Below are positions 10,279 to 18,657 of a stretch of DNA of 37,192 bases, piece after piece; the stretch's first letter is position 1, and each line of letters starts with the position of its first letter. The translations under genes and the position numbers were made by a program. Where the stretch lies: NCBI GenBank assembly GCA_001801885.1, contig MGYU01000100.1:1-37192 (forward strand). The letters run 5' to 3'. The DNA comes from Gammaproteobacteria bacterium RIFCSPLOWO2_12_47_11 (GTDB lineage: Bacteria > Pseudomonadota > Gammaproteobacteria > Eutrophobiales > Eutrophobiaceae). The notes beneath the pieces were generated by a model that saw only the letters and a program-made list of their open reading frames with translations, was not told the DNA's origin and ran no database searches.

Positions 10279-10945
10279 CGGTTTTAAATCTGTTATCTTC
10301 CCGGATCACTTTCGGCACCAACACGCGATTGGTGATTGTGACCGGTTGGTATACCACGCGCTGTTTTTCCGGGTCGTAACGGACCTCGACATTGCCTTCC
10401 AGCGGGAAATCCTTGCGAAACGGGTGGCCGACAAAACCGTAATCGGTCAACAGGCGGCGCAGATCCGGGTGCCCTTCAAATAAAATCCCGAACAGATCAA
10501 AGGCCTCGCGTTCATACCAGTTGGCTGAAGACCATATATTAATGACGGAACTGATGCGTGGTGGATTGCTTTCCGGACGGCAACGCAGGCGCAGGCGCCG
10601 GTTGTGTTTAAGCGAGAGCAGGTGATATACCACTGCAATGTTATGTTTTTCACCAGCTTCAGGCTTATGGAATACACCTTTATATACACCACGGCTGAAA
10701 CCTGTACTGGTGGTGTCCTGTGTTTCCCACTCTGCCTGACCATAAGTGGAATAATCCACACCACAAAGATCAGAAAGTTGTTCGAAGGAGAATGCCGGTT
10801 CGTCCCGTAAAGCCTGACATATGTTTATCAGGTTGACGGGAGATATTTCAATGGTCACCTGTCCGTGTGCAATCTTGCATACACTGATCTGATCCGCAAA
10901 CCGCCCCTGCAACCGGCTGGCAAATGTCTCCAAGGATTCTGTCAT
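10268..10945 (-). CDS. nuoC: NADH-quinone oxidoreductase subunit C
   Basis: 225-residue 30 kDa-type subunit of the peripheral arm. The family core ANWYEREAFDLFGILFEGHPDLRRLLTDYGFVGHPFRKDFPL is present. Located 20 bp after nuoB in the same direction and 165 bp before nuoD. The final residues and the TAA are encoded by an in-register 7-bp repeat tract, so the native C-terminus may have been replaced by repeat-derived codons. Confidence 0.95.
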   Translation of the reverse strand: MTESLETFASRLQGRFADQISVCKIAHGQVTIEISPVNLINICQALRDEPAFSFEQLSDLCGVDYSTYGQAEWETQDTTSTGFSRGVYKGVFHKPEAGEKHNIAVVYHLLSLKHNRRLRLRCRPESNPPRISSVINIWSSANWYEREAFDLFGILFEGHPDLRRLLTDYGFVGHPFRKDFPLEGNVEVRYDPEKQRVVYQPVTITNRVLVPKVIREDNRFKTGDS

Positions 10946-10965
10946 ATCCGGTTTATCTGGTTAGC

Positions 10966-11445
10966 TCAGCGTGCTATGGAGTTGGTACGTTTGATCTTGT
11001 TCTGCAACTGGATGATGCCATACAACAGTGCCTCTGCCGTAGGCGGACAACCGGGCACATAGATATCGACCGGGACAATGCGATCACAACCGCGCACCAC
11101 TGCATAGGAATAATGGTAATAGCCACCGCCATTGGCACAGGAACCCATAGAGATCACCCAGCGTGGTTCCGCCATCTGGTCATAGACCTTGCGCAAGGCG
11201 GGCGCCATCTTGTTCACAAGCGTTCCGGCAACGATCATGACATCAGACTGGCGTGGGCTGGGGCGGAAAATCACTCCGAAACGATCCAGATCATAACGTG
11301 AGGCGCCGGCATGCATCATTTCCACTGCACAACAAGCCAGTCCGAAAGTCATCGGCCACATCGAGCCGGTGCGTGCCCAGTTCACCAGATTATCCACCGT
11401 CGTGGTGACTATGCCATGCTCATGGATTTTTTCTTCTACTCCCAT
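10966..11445 (-). CDS. nuoB: NADH-quinone oxidoreductase subunit B
   Basis: 159 residues; holds the terminal 4Fe-4S cluster N2 that reduces quinone. Cluster ligands C38 and C39 ([10 protein letters not shown]), C103 (MGSCANGG) and C133 ([14 protein letters not shown]) are all present. Start ATG at 11445 overlaps the nuoA 3' end by 10 bp, so the two are translationally coupled. Confidence 0.97.
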   Translation of the reverse strand: MGVEEKIHEHGIVTTTVDNLVNWARTGSMWPMTFGLACCAVEMMHAGASRYDLDRFGVIFRPSPRQSDVMIVAGTLVNKMAPALRKVYDQMAEPRWVISMGSCANGGGYYHYSYAVVRGCDRIVPVDIYVPGCPPTAEALLYGIIQLQNKIKRTNSIAR

Positions 11446-11804
11446 TCCAGCGCACCTTTACGCCATTCATAGATAAACCCGATAACCAGCACACCGAGAA
11501 AGATCATCATGGCCCAGAATCCGGCCATGCCGATATTTGCCAATGCCACAGCCCAGGGGAACAGAAACGCGATCTCAAGATCAAAGATGATAAACAGAAT
11601 GGCAACCAGATAATAACGCACATCAAACTTCATACGGGCATCTTCAAAGGCCTCAAACCCGCATTCATAAGGGGATAGTTTTTCAGTATCCGGCCGGTCG
11701 TGCCCCATTATTTTACCGAGTACCAGCCCCAAACCTATCAACAGTGCACCGATGACGGCACCTATGACAAGAAAAATCAGAATGGGGAAGTAATTTTCCA
11801 GCAT
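11436..11804 (-). CDS. nuoA: NADH-quinone oxidoreductase subunit A
   Basis: 122-residue membrane subunit with three hydrophobic helices. The conserved [40 protein letters not shown] region is diagnostic. First gene of the nuo operon; the 761 bp upstream up to the divergent PQQ gene contain no other gene, so the operon promoter must be there. Confidence 0.96.
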   Translation of the reverse strand: MLENYFPILIFLVIGAVIGALLIGLGLVLGKIMGHDRPDTEKLSPYECGFEAFEDARMKFDVRYYLVAILFIIFDLEIAFLFPWAVALANIGMAGFWAMMIFLGVLVIGFIYEWRKGALEWE

Positions 11805-11877
11805 GGTTGCTCTATAAATATACCAGTAATTTCATTGAGTTAAAGAAATATATGAATATTCATACGACATGCCGATT

Positions 11878-11883
11878 ATTATA
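11878..11883 (-). promoter_or_regulatory. Possible -10 box for the nuo operon
   Basis: The minus strand reads TATAAT at 11883-11878, about 75 bases upstream of the nuoA start. No good -35 hexamer is visible at the usual spacing, so the assignment is weak. Confidence 0.25.
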
Positions 11884-12454
11884 CAAACAAGTCGACAGAC
11901 AAGCACTGAAAAAATTATAAACAGGGGATTACATCGATTACATTCATTAAGGAATCAGCAATAAATGTTCACAATGGGTCATCAAGACATGGGTGTGAAT
12001 TACACAATGATATTGCTTCGACCGTTCATGCCGGGTTTGAAAATAATCACGACAATCATTTAAATCAAATCAGACTATTCTCAGTAGGAATTAACAAAAA
12101 AACAGTTGTCTGTCCCCTCTTATTACAGATCCGATTGGCATAATATCCCACACGCCATTCACTTCCCGGATAATCGTACTCGACATTATACAATGAATAT
12201 TTTTTCCAGTTTAATCCTCTCATCCTAAGATAACTGTTTACATACGATAACGGAAATAGGCAATCCGCAAAGCGTCAGAACGTGAATGTCGAAGTGTTTC
12301 AAATTCGATTGGGTTATTGATACGTGAGCATTGTAAAAAAACAGGGATTAAAATCCCCGAACAGGGAAAATGATAAGAACAATTAACTAACATGCTTTTC
12401 AAATGTATGCCTCCATTTATTTAGATGGGGCCGGGGTGAGCGGCTACGAATAAA

Positions 12455-12481
12455 TTGACAATGCCCATTTCTTCCTATAAT
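12455..12481 (+). promoter_or_regulatory. Sigma70-like promoter for the PQQ-type dehydrogenase
   Basis: TTGACA (12455-12460) and TATAAT (12476-12481) are both perfect consensus hexamers. The spacer is 15 bp, shorter than the preferred 17. The -10 box is 84 bases upstream of the ATG at 12566, which is preceded by GAGGAAAG. Confidence 0.5.
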
Positions 12482-12565
12482 GATCTATAAAAGGAATTTT
12501 ATTTTCCTATATATGGTTACGACAGCTTTTTTTGATTGGCCTTTGAACACTGAGGAAAGATAAAG

Positions 12566-14374
12566 ATGCTATTCCGTCATCTTTACATTGGAACAATGTT
12601 ATTGGTATGTGGTCTCGTGGCTGCTTCCCCCACAGGATATGCTGTAGACGATGATCGTCTGATAAACGCCCATGCGGATAGCACCAACTGGCTGACTTAC
12701 GGCCATGGATACAGCAATCAACGCTATTCCGAACTGGATGAAATCAACCGGGACAATATAAAGAAATTAGCCCCCAGGTGGATCTATCAGACAGGCATCC
12801 AGGGCACATTCCAAAGCAATCCCCTTGTGGCGGACGGCGTCATGTACCTCAGCACGCCGTTTAACCATGTGGTCGCCCTGGATGCCGCGACAGGAGAAGA
12901 AAAGTGGCGCTATCAGCATGAGCTTAAGACTGAAAAGCTTTGCTGCGGACCCACAAATCGTGGGCTCGCGTTGGGTTACGGAAAGATTTACATGATCACT
13001 GTGGATGCCCGCGTGATTGCGCTTGATATACAAACCGGGGCGGTACAGTGGGATATTCCCCTCGCCGGCCCAACCACAGGCACACCGGAATCCCTGGATA
13101 TTTTGTCAGATGCTGACGCGCTGAAAAACTGGGATGTAATCGGCTGGACGGGTTTTTCGGGGAATATGGCGCCGCTGGTCTTTGATGGTTTGGTCATTGT
13201 CGGTGTCAGTGGCGCCGGTTACGGCCTCACTCTGCGACCGCCTTCAGAGGAAGGGCCCCATGCGGTCGTTGGAGTATCCGGCGTGAAGTATGGGCTCCGT
13301 GCCTTTGTATCGGCTCACGACGCCCAGACCGGGCAGTTGCGATGGCGCTGGTATTCAACTCCGGAGCAAGGCTGGGAAGGGGAATATACTTCCAGGACGC
13401 TTGCGGGAGACACGCTTGAGCGGGATATTGAGGCAGAGAAAGCCGCCTCTTCCCTATATCCGGATTCCTGGAAATACGGGGGCGGTTCGGTGTGGACTCA
13501 TCCGGCCCTCGATCCGGAACTGGGTCTGCTCTATGTAGGCACGGGCAACCCTGCACCAGAGATGGATGATACTACCCGCCCCGGTGACAATCTCTATACC
13601 TCTTCCCTGGTTGCCCTCGATGTGCGGACAGGCCAGTTAAAATGGTTTTTCCAACAGGTCCCTCATGACCTGTGGAACTATGATGTCGCGAGCTCTCCGA
13701 TCCTCATCAATGTGATGCATAACGGCCACCTTGTGCCAGCCGTGGTCCAGGCGGGAAAGACGGGTTGGCTTTATGTTCATGACCGCGTTACCGGTGAATT
13801 GCTATTACGTTCTGAGCCTTTCGTCCCGCAGAACAACATGTTTCGGCGTCCAACCCGAGAAGGTATCGTGATCTCCCCCGGTCTGGTAGGCGGTAATGAC
13901 TGGTCTCCGGCTGCATACAACCCGCAAACCGGCTGGGTCTATTCGGCAGCCGTACACCTGCCCACAAAATACACGATCCATGACATCCCGGCGCAGGACC
14001 GCCAACCTGGACTCGGCGAAACCTATGTCGCCGCAACCAGCACTGAGGTTCCCGGAACGGGGCGGTTAACCGCCGTTGATCCCGTCTCCGGCAAGATCAA
14101 ATGGCAGATGGAGACAGACAAACTCCTGGTGGGAGGGGTGAGCACTACTGCGGGAGGATTACTGTTCGTCGGGGAAAGTAATGGTTATTTCACTGCCCGT
14201 GATGCAGCGAACGGCCAGTTATTGTGGCGGTTCCAAACAGGGGCCGGCGTTAATGCACCACCCATCGTGTACCAGGCCGGGGGGGAGGAATTCGTAGCAG
14301 TGGCTGCGGGGGGACACCAGAAATTCCAGTTCCCCCCTGGAGATGCGGTCATCGCGTTCGCCCTGGTCAAATGA
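12566..14374 (+). CDS. PQQ-type quinoprotein dehydrogenase-like beta-propeller, altered active site
   Basis: 602 residues with an N-terminal signal peptide (about 1-26), so periplasmic. The fold is that of PQQ alcohol/methanol dehydrogenases: repeated A-x-[DN]-x-x-T-G-x-x-x-W blades, a vicinal Cys pair in LCCGPTNRGLA (the disulfide that stacks on PQQ), a GTGNPAP Asn (N328), and C-terminal blades GGLLFVGESNGYF and NGQLLWRFQTGAG. There is no CxxCH, so no fused haem domain. Two key positions are unusual. The metal-ligand Glu expected in GVSG.E.G is Gly218 or Lys241, because the motif is duplicated (GVSGAGYGL, then GVSGVKYGL 23 residues later). The catalytic Asp expected in W-D-Y is Asn371 (LWNYD). 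It may be inactive, have changed chemistry, or be a binding protein. Monocistronic with its own promoter and a good RBS; substrate unknown. Confidence 0.8.
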   Translation: MLFRHLYIGTMLLVCGLVAASPTGYAVDDDRLINAHADSTNWLTYGHGYSNQRYSELDEINRDNIKKLAPRWIYQTGIQGTFQSNPLVADGVMYLSTPFNHVVALDAATGEEKWRYQHELKTEKLCCGPTNRGLALGYGKIYMITVDARVIALDIQTGAVQWDIPLAGPTTGTPESLDILSDADALKNWDVIGWTGFSGNMAPLVFDGLVIVGVSGAGYGLTLRPPSEEGPHAVVGVSGVKYGLRAFVSAHDAQTGQLRWRWYSTPEQGWEGEYTSRTLAGDTLERDIEAEKAASSLYPDSWKYGGGSVWTHPALDPELGLLYVGTGNPAPEMDDTTRPGDNLYTSSLVALDVRTGQLKWFFQQVPHDLWNYDVASSPILINVMHNGHLVPAVVQAGKTGWLYVHDRVTGELLLRSEPFVPQNNMFRRPTREGIVISPGLVGGNDWSPAAYNPQTGWVYSAAVHLPTKYTIHDIPAQDRQPGLGETYVAATSTEVPGTGRLTAVDPVSGKIKWQMETDKLLVGGVSTTAGGLLFVGESNGYFTARDAANGQLLWRFQTGAGVNAPPIVYQAGGEEFVAVAAGGHQKFQFPPGDAVIAFALVK

Positions 14375-14675
14375 TCTCCGATTATCGTTTCCGCCATATC
14401 TCAGGTTTTATACGCGGCCTTGTTTAAGTAAAATCAATAAGGTCAATGTGGTAAAAATATTCAATAAATAAAGGTAGTCATACTCAAAGTCATGAAATGA
14501 AGATCAAGAAAAAAGACAGGGGCAAAATAAAAGAAAACAGGGTAAAAATAACAAACCAAATAAAATTAGACTTTTAACAAAAAAGGGCGAAATATTTAAA
14601 GACATTAAAATAAAATGCACGAATTGCAAAAAAGAATTTAGTACTGTTACCTACTATAGAGAGACCACTATAATA
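14375..14675. other. 301-bp AT-rich spacer
   Basis: Between the PQQ-type gene stop and the 3' end of tRNA-Leu. Strongly A-rich on the plus strand. No ORF, no convincing terminator and no repeat of the types found in other spacers. Confidence 0.5.
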
Positions 14676-14760
14676 TGGTGCCGATGGGGAGACTCGAACT
14701 CCCACGGGTTGCCCCACTACCCCCTCAAGATAGCGTGTCTACCAATTCCACCACATCGGC
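14676..14760 (-). tRNA. tRNA-Leu (anticodon GAG)
   Basis: The minus strand starts GCCGATGTGGTGG and ends CCCCATCGGCACCA, an 85-nt class II tRNA with encoded CCA. Acceptor GCCGATG pairs with CATCGGC; anticodon stem CTATC/GGTAG encloses loop TTGAGGG, giving anticodon GAG; a long variable arm and TTCGAGT T-loop are present. It lies downstream of secG, a common gammaproteobacterial arrangement. Confidence 0.96.
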
Positions 14761-14768
14761 TTGAATAC

Positions 14769-14803
14769 AGTTATAAGTCACAAGTTAAAAGTTACAAGTG
14801 ATG
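14769..14803. repeat. 7-bp in-register tract behind secG
   Basis: Five heptamers: AGTTATA, AGTCACA, AGTTAAA, AGTTACA, AGTGATG, located between the tRNA-Leu 5' end and the secG stop (14813-14815). A different core sequence from the nuo tracts but the same period and position. Confidence 0.5.
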
Positions 14804-14812
14804 TGTAACAAT

Positions 14813-15223
14813 TTACTCTTCTGGTAACACCGGGACATCCATTGGTGCGGAAGAAGTATCTACCGATGCTTCATCCTGAATATCCTGCGGTATAGCGCCG
14901 GCCTCATCCTGCACCGGCATGTCGGTAACCGGTGGGAGTACTATGCCTGGTTCACTGTCCAGAAGACTGGCGGGTGCCTTGACTCTCTGCGTAGACAGAT
15001 AGCCCAGTAACAGGCTGTTGGCAAGAAAGACTACCGCCAGTACGGTCGTCACCTTTGTCATAAAGTTACCCGATCCGCGGCTGCCGAATACCGTGGCCGA
15101 AGCACCACTACCGAAGGCGGCACCGGCATCAGCACCCTTGCCATGCTGGATCAGGATAAAACCAATCAAGGTTATTGCGACAATAATCTGTAATACGAAT
15201 AATAGAGTCTGAATTGTTTCCAT
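14813..15223 (-). CDS. secG: Protein translocase subunit SecG
   Basis: 136-residue small membrane subunit of the SecYEG translocon. Two hydrophobic segments (about 5-23 and 56-76) flank the conserved ILIQHGKGADAGAAFGSGASATVFGSRGSGNF loop. The tail beyond residue 80 is a Pro/Asp/Glu-rich extension of variable type, common in proteobacterial SecG. Start ATG has the purine-rich GGAAGGAAAA upstream. It stands between tpiA and tRNA-Leu as in many gammaproteobacteria. Confidence 0.95.
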   Translation of the reverse strand: METIQTLLFVLQIIVAITLIGFILIQHGKGADAGAAFGSGASATVFGSRGSGNFMTKVTTVLAVVFLANSLLLGYLSTQRVKAPASLLDSEPGIVLPPVTDMPVQDEAGAIPQDIQDEASVDTSSAPMDVPVLPEE

Positions 15224-15242
15224 AGATTTTCCTTCCAGTTTA

Positions 15243-15368
15243 TTGAAAAACTACTACGCCCGGCCATCCGCCGTTAAAAACTGGCTCGAAATACTCATTT
15301 ACTTGTATGTAAACTCCGTTTTCTTACCAGTTTTGCCTTGTCTGGTCTTCGCTCGTCACGTTTTTCAA
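15243..15368. repeat. Inverted-repeat element between tpiA and secG
   Basis: Outer arms TTGAAAAAC (15243-15251) and GTTTTTCAA (15360-15368) are perfect; internal arms AAAACTGG (15277-15284) and CCAGTTTT (15327-15334), with TTTAC/GTAAA at the centre, form a nested hairpin. It ends 10 bases from the tpiA stop. No ORF; MITE-like. Confidence 0.65.
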
Positions 15369-15378
15369 GAAATTGTTG

Positions 15379-16140
15379 TTAAGCTGCGCGGCAGATAGCG
15401 AGGAAATCGTTGGCATCCAGAGATGCACCACCGATCAGACCTCCATCGATATCCGCCATGGTAAATAATTCCTCTGCATTTGTTGCCTTGACACTGCCGC
15501 CATAAAGTATGCGGACATTATCGGCAATCCTTTCATCATGTCTGGCCAGCCTCAACCGGATGAAGGCATGGACTTCCTGGGCCTGTTCCGGAGTGGCGGT
15601 CCTGCCCGTCCCGATGGCCCAGACCGGTTCATAAGCGATCACGGCCTGATCAAAACTTTCTATACTGCATTTTGATATCACTGCATCCAGTTGCCTGGCA
15701 ATGACATTATCGGTATCGCCTGCTTCCCGTTCCTCGAGATATTCACCAACACACAGGATCGGTGTCAATCCGGCTTTATTTGCCTGGGCAAATTTTTCCG
15801 CTACCAGGACATCGGTCTCACCATACAGTGTACGCCGCTCGGAATGGCCCACAATGACGTACCGGCATTGATAATCCAGCAACATGGCTGCCGAGATTTC
15901 ACCGGTATAGGCCCCGGAATCATGCCGGGCCAGGTTTTGTGCACCCAGCACCATGCCGCTTCTTCCCAGTAAACTGGCCACTTCAGCCAGATAGACAAAC
16001 GGCGGACAGATGACAATTTCGGCCTTTACATCTGCCCGTATCCCTTCAATTAGCTTGCCCATCAGTGGACGAATGGTATCCAGGCTTCCATTCATCTTCC
16101 AGTTTGCAGCAACAAGCGGTTGGCGATCAGAACTCATCAT
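15379..16140 (-). CDS. tpiA: Triosephosphate isomerase
   Basis: 253 residues; interconverts dihydroxyacetone phosphate and glyceraldehyde 3-phosphate in the cytosol. TIM-barrel landmarks: AANWKMNGS with K15, VIVGHSERR with H99, the catalytic Glu171 in AYEPVWAIGTGRTAT, and YGGSVKATNA for phosphate binding. The start is one of two adjacent ATGs. The stop codon is followed within ten bases by a palindromic element. Confidence 0.97.
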   Translation of the reverse strand: MMSSDRQPLVAANWKMNGSLDTIRPLMGKLIEGIRADVKAEIVICPPFVYLAEVASLLGRSGMVLGAQNLARHDSGAYTGEISAAMLLDYQCRYVIVGHSERRTLYGETDVLVAEKFAQANKAGLTPILCVGEYLEEREAGDTDNVIARQLDAVISKCSIESFDQAVIAYEPVWAIGTGRTATPEQAQEVHAFIRLRLARHDERIADNVRILYGGSVKATNAEELFTMADIDGGLIGGASLDANDFLAICRAA

Positions 16141-16223
16141 CAGGGAAATCAGGCTCTAAAAGGCCGCCCAGCTTACAGATTGCAGGCACTGAAATCAACG
16201 GTGGTTGATATATCAGGCATTGA

Positions 16224-16967
16224 TTATTTGACCTCATCCAGAAAACGATTGACCTCTATCCTGTCCAGTTCGTAATAATGACCCGGACGCAAATCTCTGG
16301 GAAGAAAATATGGTCCGTAACGTACACGTATCAAGCGGCTGACGGTGATACCCAGTGATTCCCACATGCGCCGCACTTCCCGGTTGCGTCCTTCCATGAT
16401 CGTTACGTGATACCAGTGATTGGTCCCCTTGCCGCCGCCATCATGGATGGTGGTGAATCTCGCCTTGCCATCTTCAAGTTCGATACCATTAACCAGTCTT
16501 TTCAATGTTTCCTTACTGGCCTCACCAAAAACACGCACGGCATATTCCCGTTCTAACTCACTGGAGGGGCGCATGAGCTTATTAGCCAGATCACCATCAT
16601 TGGTAAACAGCAACAACCCGGAGGTGTTGATATCCAGCCGGCCGATGCCAATCCAGCGGCCTTTTTTGATCCTCGGTAATCTCTCAAAAACGGTCGGACG
16701 GTCCTTTTCATCCTTGCGGGTACAAACCTCACCCACCGGTTTATGATAGGCAAGGATCCGTGTTTTTTGAGTTAACGATAGTCCCGGATGTAACAACTGT
16801 CCATCAAGCCTGACCTTGTCGGCCGGTGTGATTTTGTCACCCAGCTGTGCACGTTGGCCATTGATGCTGAGGCGCCCTGCCTTGACCCATCCCTCGATCT
16901 CGCGGCGCGATCCTATGCCGGCCTGGGCGAGGACCTTTTGTATTCTTTCGGGAGATAATTGAGACAT
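16224..16967 (-). CDS. rluB: 23S rRNA pseudouridine synthase (RluB type)
   Basis: 247 residues. N-terminal S4 RNA-binding domain (about 5-65: RIQKVLAQAGIGSRREIEGWVKAGRLSING pattern), then an RsuA/RluB catalytic domain with GRLDINTSGLLLFTNDGDLANKLMRPSSELEREY, holding the catalytic Asp (R-L-D). RluB modifies U2605 of 23S rRNA in E. coli; RluE/RluF/RsuA are close relatives, but synteny with scpB favours RluB. Confidence 0.92.
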   Translation of the reverse strand: MSQLSPERIQKVLAQAGIGSRREIEGWVKAGRLSINGQRAQLGDKITPADKVRLDGQLLHPGLSLTQKTRILAYHKPVGEVCTRKDEKDRPTVFERLPRIKKGRWIGIGRLDINTSGLLLFTNDGDLANKLMRPSSELEREYAVRVFGEASKETLKRLVNGIELEDGKARFTTIHDGGGKGTNHWYHVTIMEGRNREVRRMWESLGITVSRLIRVRYGPYFLPRDLRPGHYYELDRIEVNRFLDEVK

Positions 16968-17003
16968 GTGGTTACTTACAATTTTTACTTTGATAAGGAA
17001 ATG

Positions 17004-17124
17004 TTGTCATTTCGAGTGTATGCGAGAAATCCTGTTTTTTTACATATAAGATTTCTCGTCCGCCGTTCCCGGCGCGGCTCTACCTCCTCCATCCATGGAA
17101 TCGTCCCTTCGGTCGAAATGACAA
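17004..17124. repeat. 121-bp MITE-like palindrome abutting the scpB stop codon
   Basis: Perfect 12-bp terminal inverted repeats TTGTCATTTCGA (17004-17015) and TCGAAATGACAA (17113-17124), with an internal hairpin GAGAAATC (17024-17031) / GATTTCTC (17050-17057). The scpB TAA (17127-17125) starts at the very next base. No ORF. Confidence 0.85.
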
Positions 17125-17826
17125 TTAATGCGTAATCGGGATTACCTTGTCATCTTCTGTGCTGAATTCTTCCGCTACAGATTCATGGATTTCAACATCC
17201 TCATCATTTTCAATTCTGTTTGATTCCTGTTCATGATCCTGGACACCTTCAACCTCTGGATTTTTCAGCGAGTCAAACAGATCGGGATTTATCTGGCTGA
17301 GTTCCTTGATCTCGGCCAGTGTTGGCAGATCAGAGAGTTTTTTCAGATTGAAATAATCAAGGAATTCTTTCGTAGTAGCGAGTAACTCCGGTCTGCCCGG
17401 TACATCCTTGTGCCCCACTACCTTGATCCATTCGCGTTCCTGCAAGGTCTTGATAATGGTGGTACTGACTCCCACACCACGGATGTCTTCGATCTCGGCG
17501 CGGGTCAGTGGTTGACGATAGGCAATGATGGCGAGTGTTTCCAGCAGTGCACGTGAATAACGCGGCGGTTTCTCATCGAACAACCGGTTGACCCATTCGG
17601 CATAATCACTCTTCACCTGTACGCGATAGCCGCTTGCAACCTCACACACTTCGATACCACGATTTTTATAGTCCTCCTGCAATTGATCCAGTGCGGCCTT
17701 GACCATCTCCCGGTCAGGTTCTTCAATATCCTTTTCAAACAGTGCGAGTATGCGGGCCATGCTGAGTGGTTTGTCTGACACCATCAGTGCCGCTTCAATA
17801 ATGCATTTAATCTTTTCATGGTTCAT
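17125..17826 (-). CDS. scpB: Segregation and condensation protein B
   Basis: 233 residues; winged-helix kleisin-interacting protein that works with ScpA and SMC in chromosome condensation. Family core: IIEAALMVSDKPLSMARILALF, RYSRALLETLAIIAYRQPLTRAEIEDIRGVGVS and GRPELLATTKEFLDYFNLKKLSDLP. An acidic tail of about 50 residues is typical. Overlaps scpA by 4 bp. Its stop codon directly abuts a MITE-like palindrome. Confidence 0.95.
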   Translation of the reverse strand: MNHEKIKCIIEAALMVSDKPLSMARILALFEKDIEEPDREMVKAALDQLQEDYKNRGIEVCEVASGYRVQVKSDYAEWVNRLFDEKPPRYSRALLETLAIIAYRQPLTRAEIEDIRGVGVSTTIIKTLQEREWIKVVGHKDVPGRPELLATTKEFLDYFNLKKLSDLPTLAEIKELSQINPDLFDSLKNPEVEGVQDHEQESNRIENDEDVEIHESVAEEFSTEDDKVIPITH

Positions 17827-18650
17827 GCTGCAGCCTTGACATAAATAGGACCATACAATTCATTCTGTACCATTTCAATCAGTGCATCTTTTAACAATTC
17901 CAGTATGGCCAGCAGGGATACAATCACACCAGCCCGCCCTTCTTCTACAGAAAATAATGAAGTGAATTCAATAAACTCATCTGCCGATACACGTTCCAGT
18001 ATGATACTCATACGTTCCCGCACAGACAGGGGTTCACGGGTGATGTGATGATGAGAAAACATTTCGGCCCGGGACAACACTTCGGCAAAGACCTTGAGCA
18101 ATGCATCCAGCGATACGTTCGGGGGTCCATGATTAATGCTCCGATCCGGAAACTCGACTATCGTACCAAAAATATCCCGTTCATACCTTGGCAGGCTGTC
18201 GAGATCATCCGCTGCCTGTTTGTAACGTTCATATTCCTGCAAGCGACGGATCAGTTCTGCACGCGGATCTCCTTCCTCCTCTTCATAATCAGAACGCGGT
18301 AATAACATCCTGGATTTAATCTCGGCCAGCATCGCTGCCATCACTAGGTAATCACCGGCCAGTTCCAGTTGCAATACTTCCATTAATTCAATGTACTGCA
18401 TATATTGCGCAGTGATCTGGGCAATCGGGATGTCGAGAATATCAATATTCTGTCTCTTGATCAGATAGAGCAACAGATCGAGTGGGCCTTCAAAGGCCTC
18501 AAGAAATATCTCCAGTGCATCCGGCGGGATATACAGATCGCTCGGCATCTCCGACATCGGTTCGCCCTGCACAATAGCAAAGGGCATCTCTGCCTGGCTG
18601 CGGGTTGTTGTCACTGGAGTTATCTCTTTATCCGGCATCACGTCATTCAA
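17823..18650 (-). CDS. scpA: Segregation and condensation protein A
   Basis: 275 residues; kleisin subunit of the SMC-ScpAB complex. Conserved N-terminal EAFEGPLDLLLYLIKRQNIDILDIPIAQITAQYMQYI and GDYLVMAAMLAEIKSRMLLP, and a C-terminal winged-helix part with FTSLFSVEEGRAGVIVSLLAILELLKD. An extension of about 45 residues precedes the core, so the true start could be internal (for example Met32 or Met35). Sits 7 bp after trpS and overlaps scpB. Confidence 0.94.
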   Translation of the reverse strand: MNDVMPDKEITPVTTTRSQAEMPFAIVQGEPMSEMPSDLYIPPDALEIFLEAFEGPLDLLLYLIKRQNIDILDIPIAQITAQYMQYIELMEVLQLELAGDYLVMAAMLAEIKSRMLLPRSDYEEEEGDPRAELIRRLQEYERYKQAADDLDSLPRYERDIFGTIVEFPDRSINHGPPNVSLDALLKVFAEVLSRAEMFSHHHITREPLSVRERMSIILERVSADEFIEFTSLFSVEEGRAGVIVSLLAILELLKDALIEMVQNELYGPIYVKAAA

Positions 18651-18657
18651 TTACAGG

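Larger units (their letters stand above)
11805..12565. other. 761-bp divergent intergenic region
   Basis: AT-rich spacer between divergent nuoA and the PQQ-type gene. No ORF, RNA gene or repeat family shared with the other spacers was recognised. It contains a TATAAT on the minus strand upstream of nuoA and a TTGACA/TATAAT pair on the plus strand upstream of the PQQ-type gene. Confidence 0.6.

Noticed and set aside
14676-14760. Integration site at tRNA-Leu
   Set aside because: No integrase and no duplicated tRNA 3' end were found by eye; mentioned only as context for the PQQ gene.
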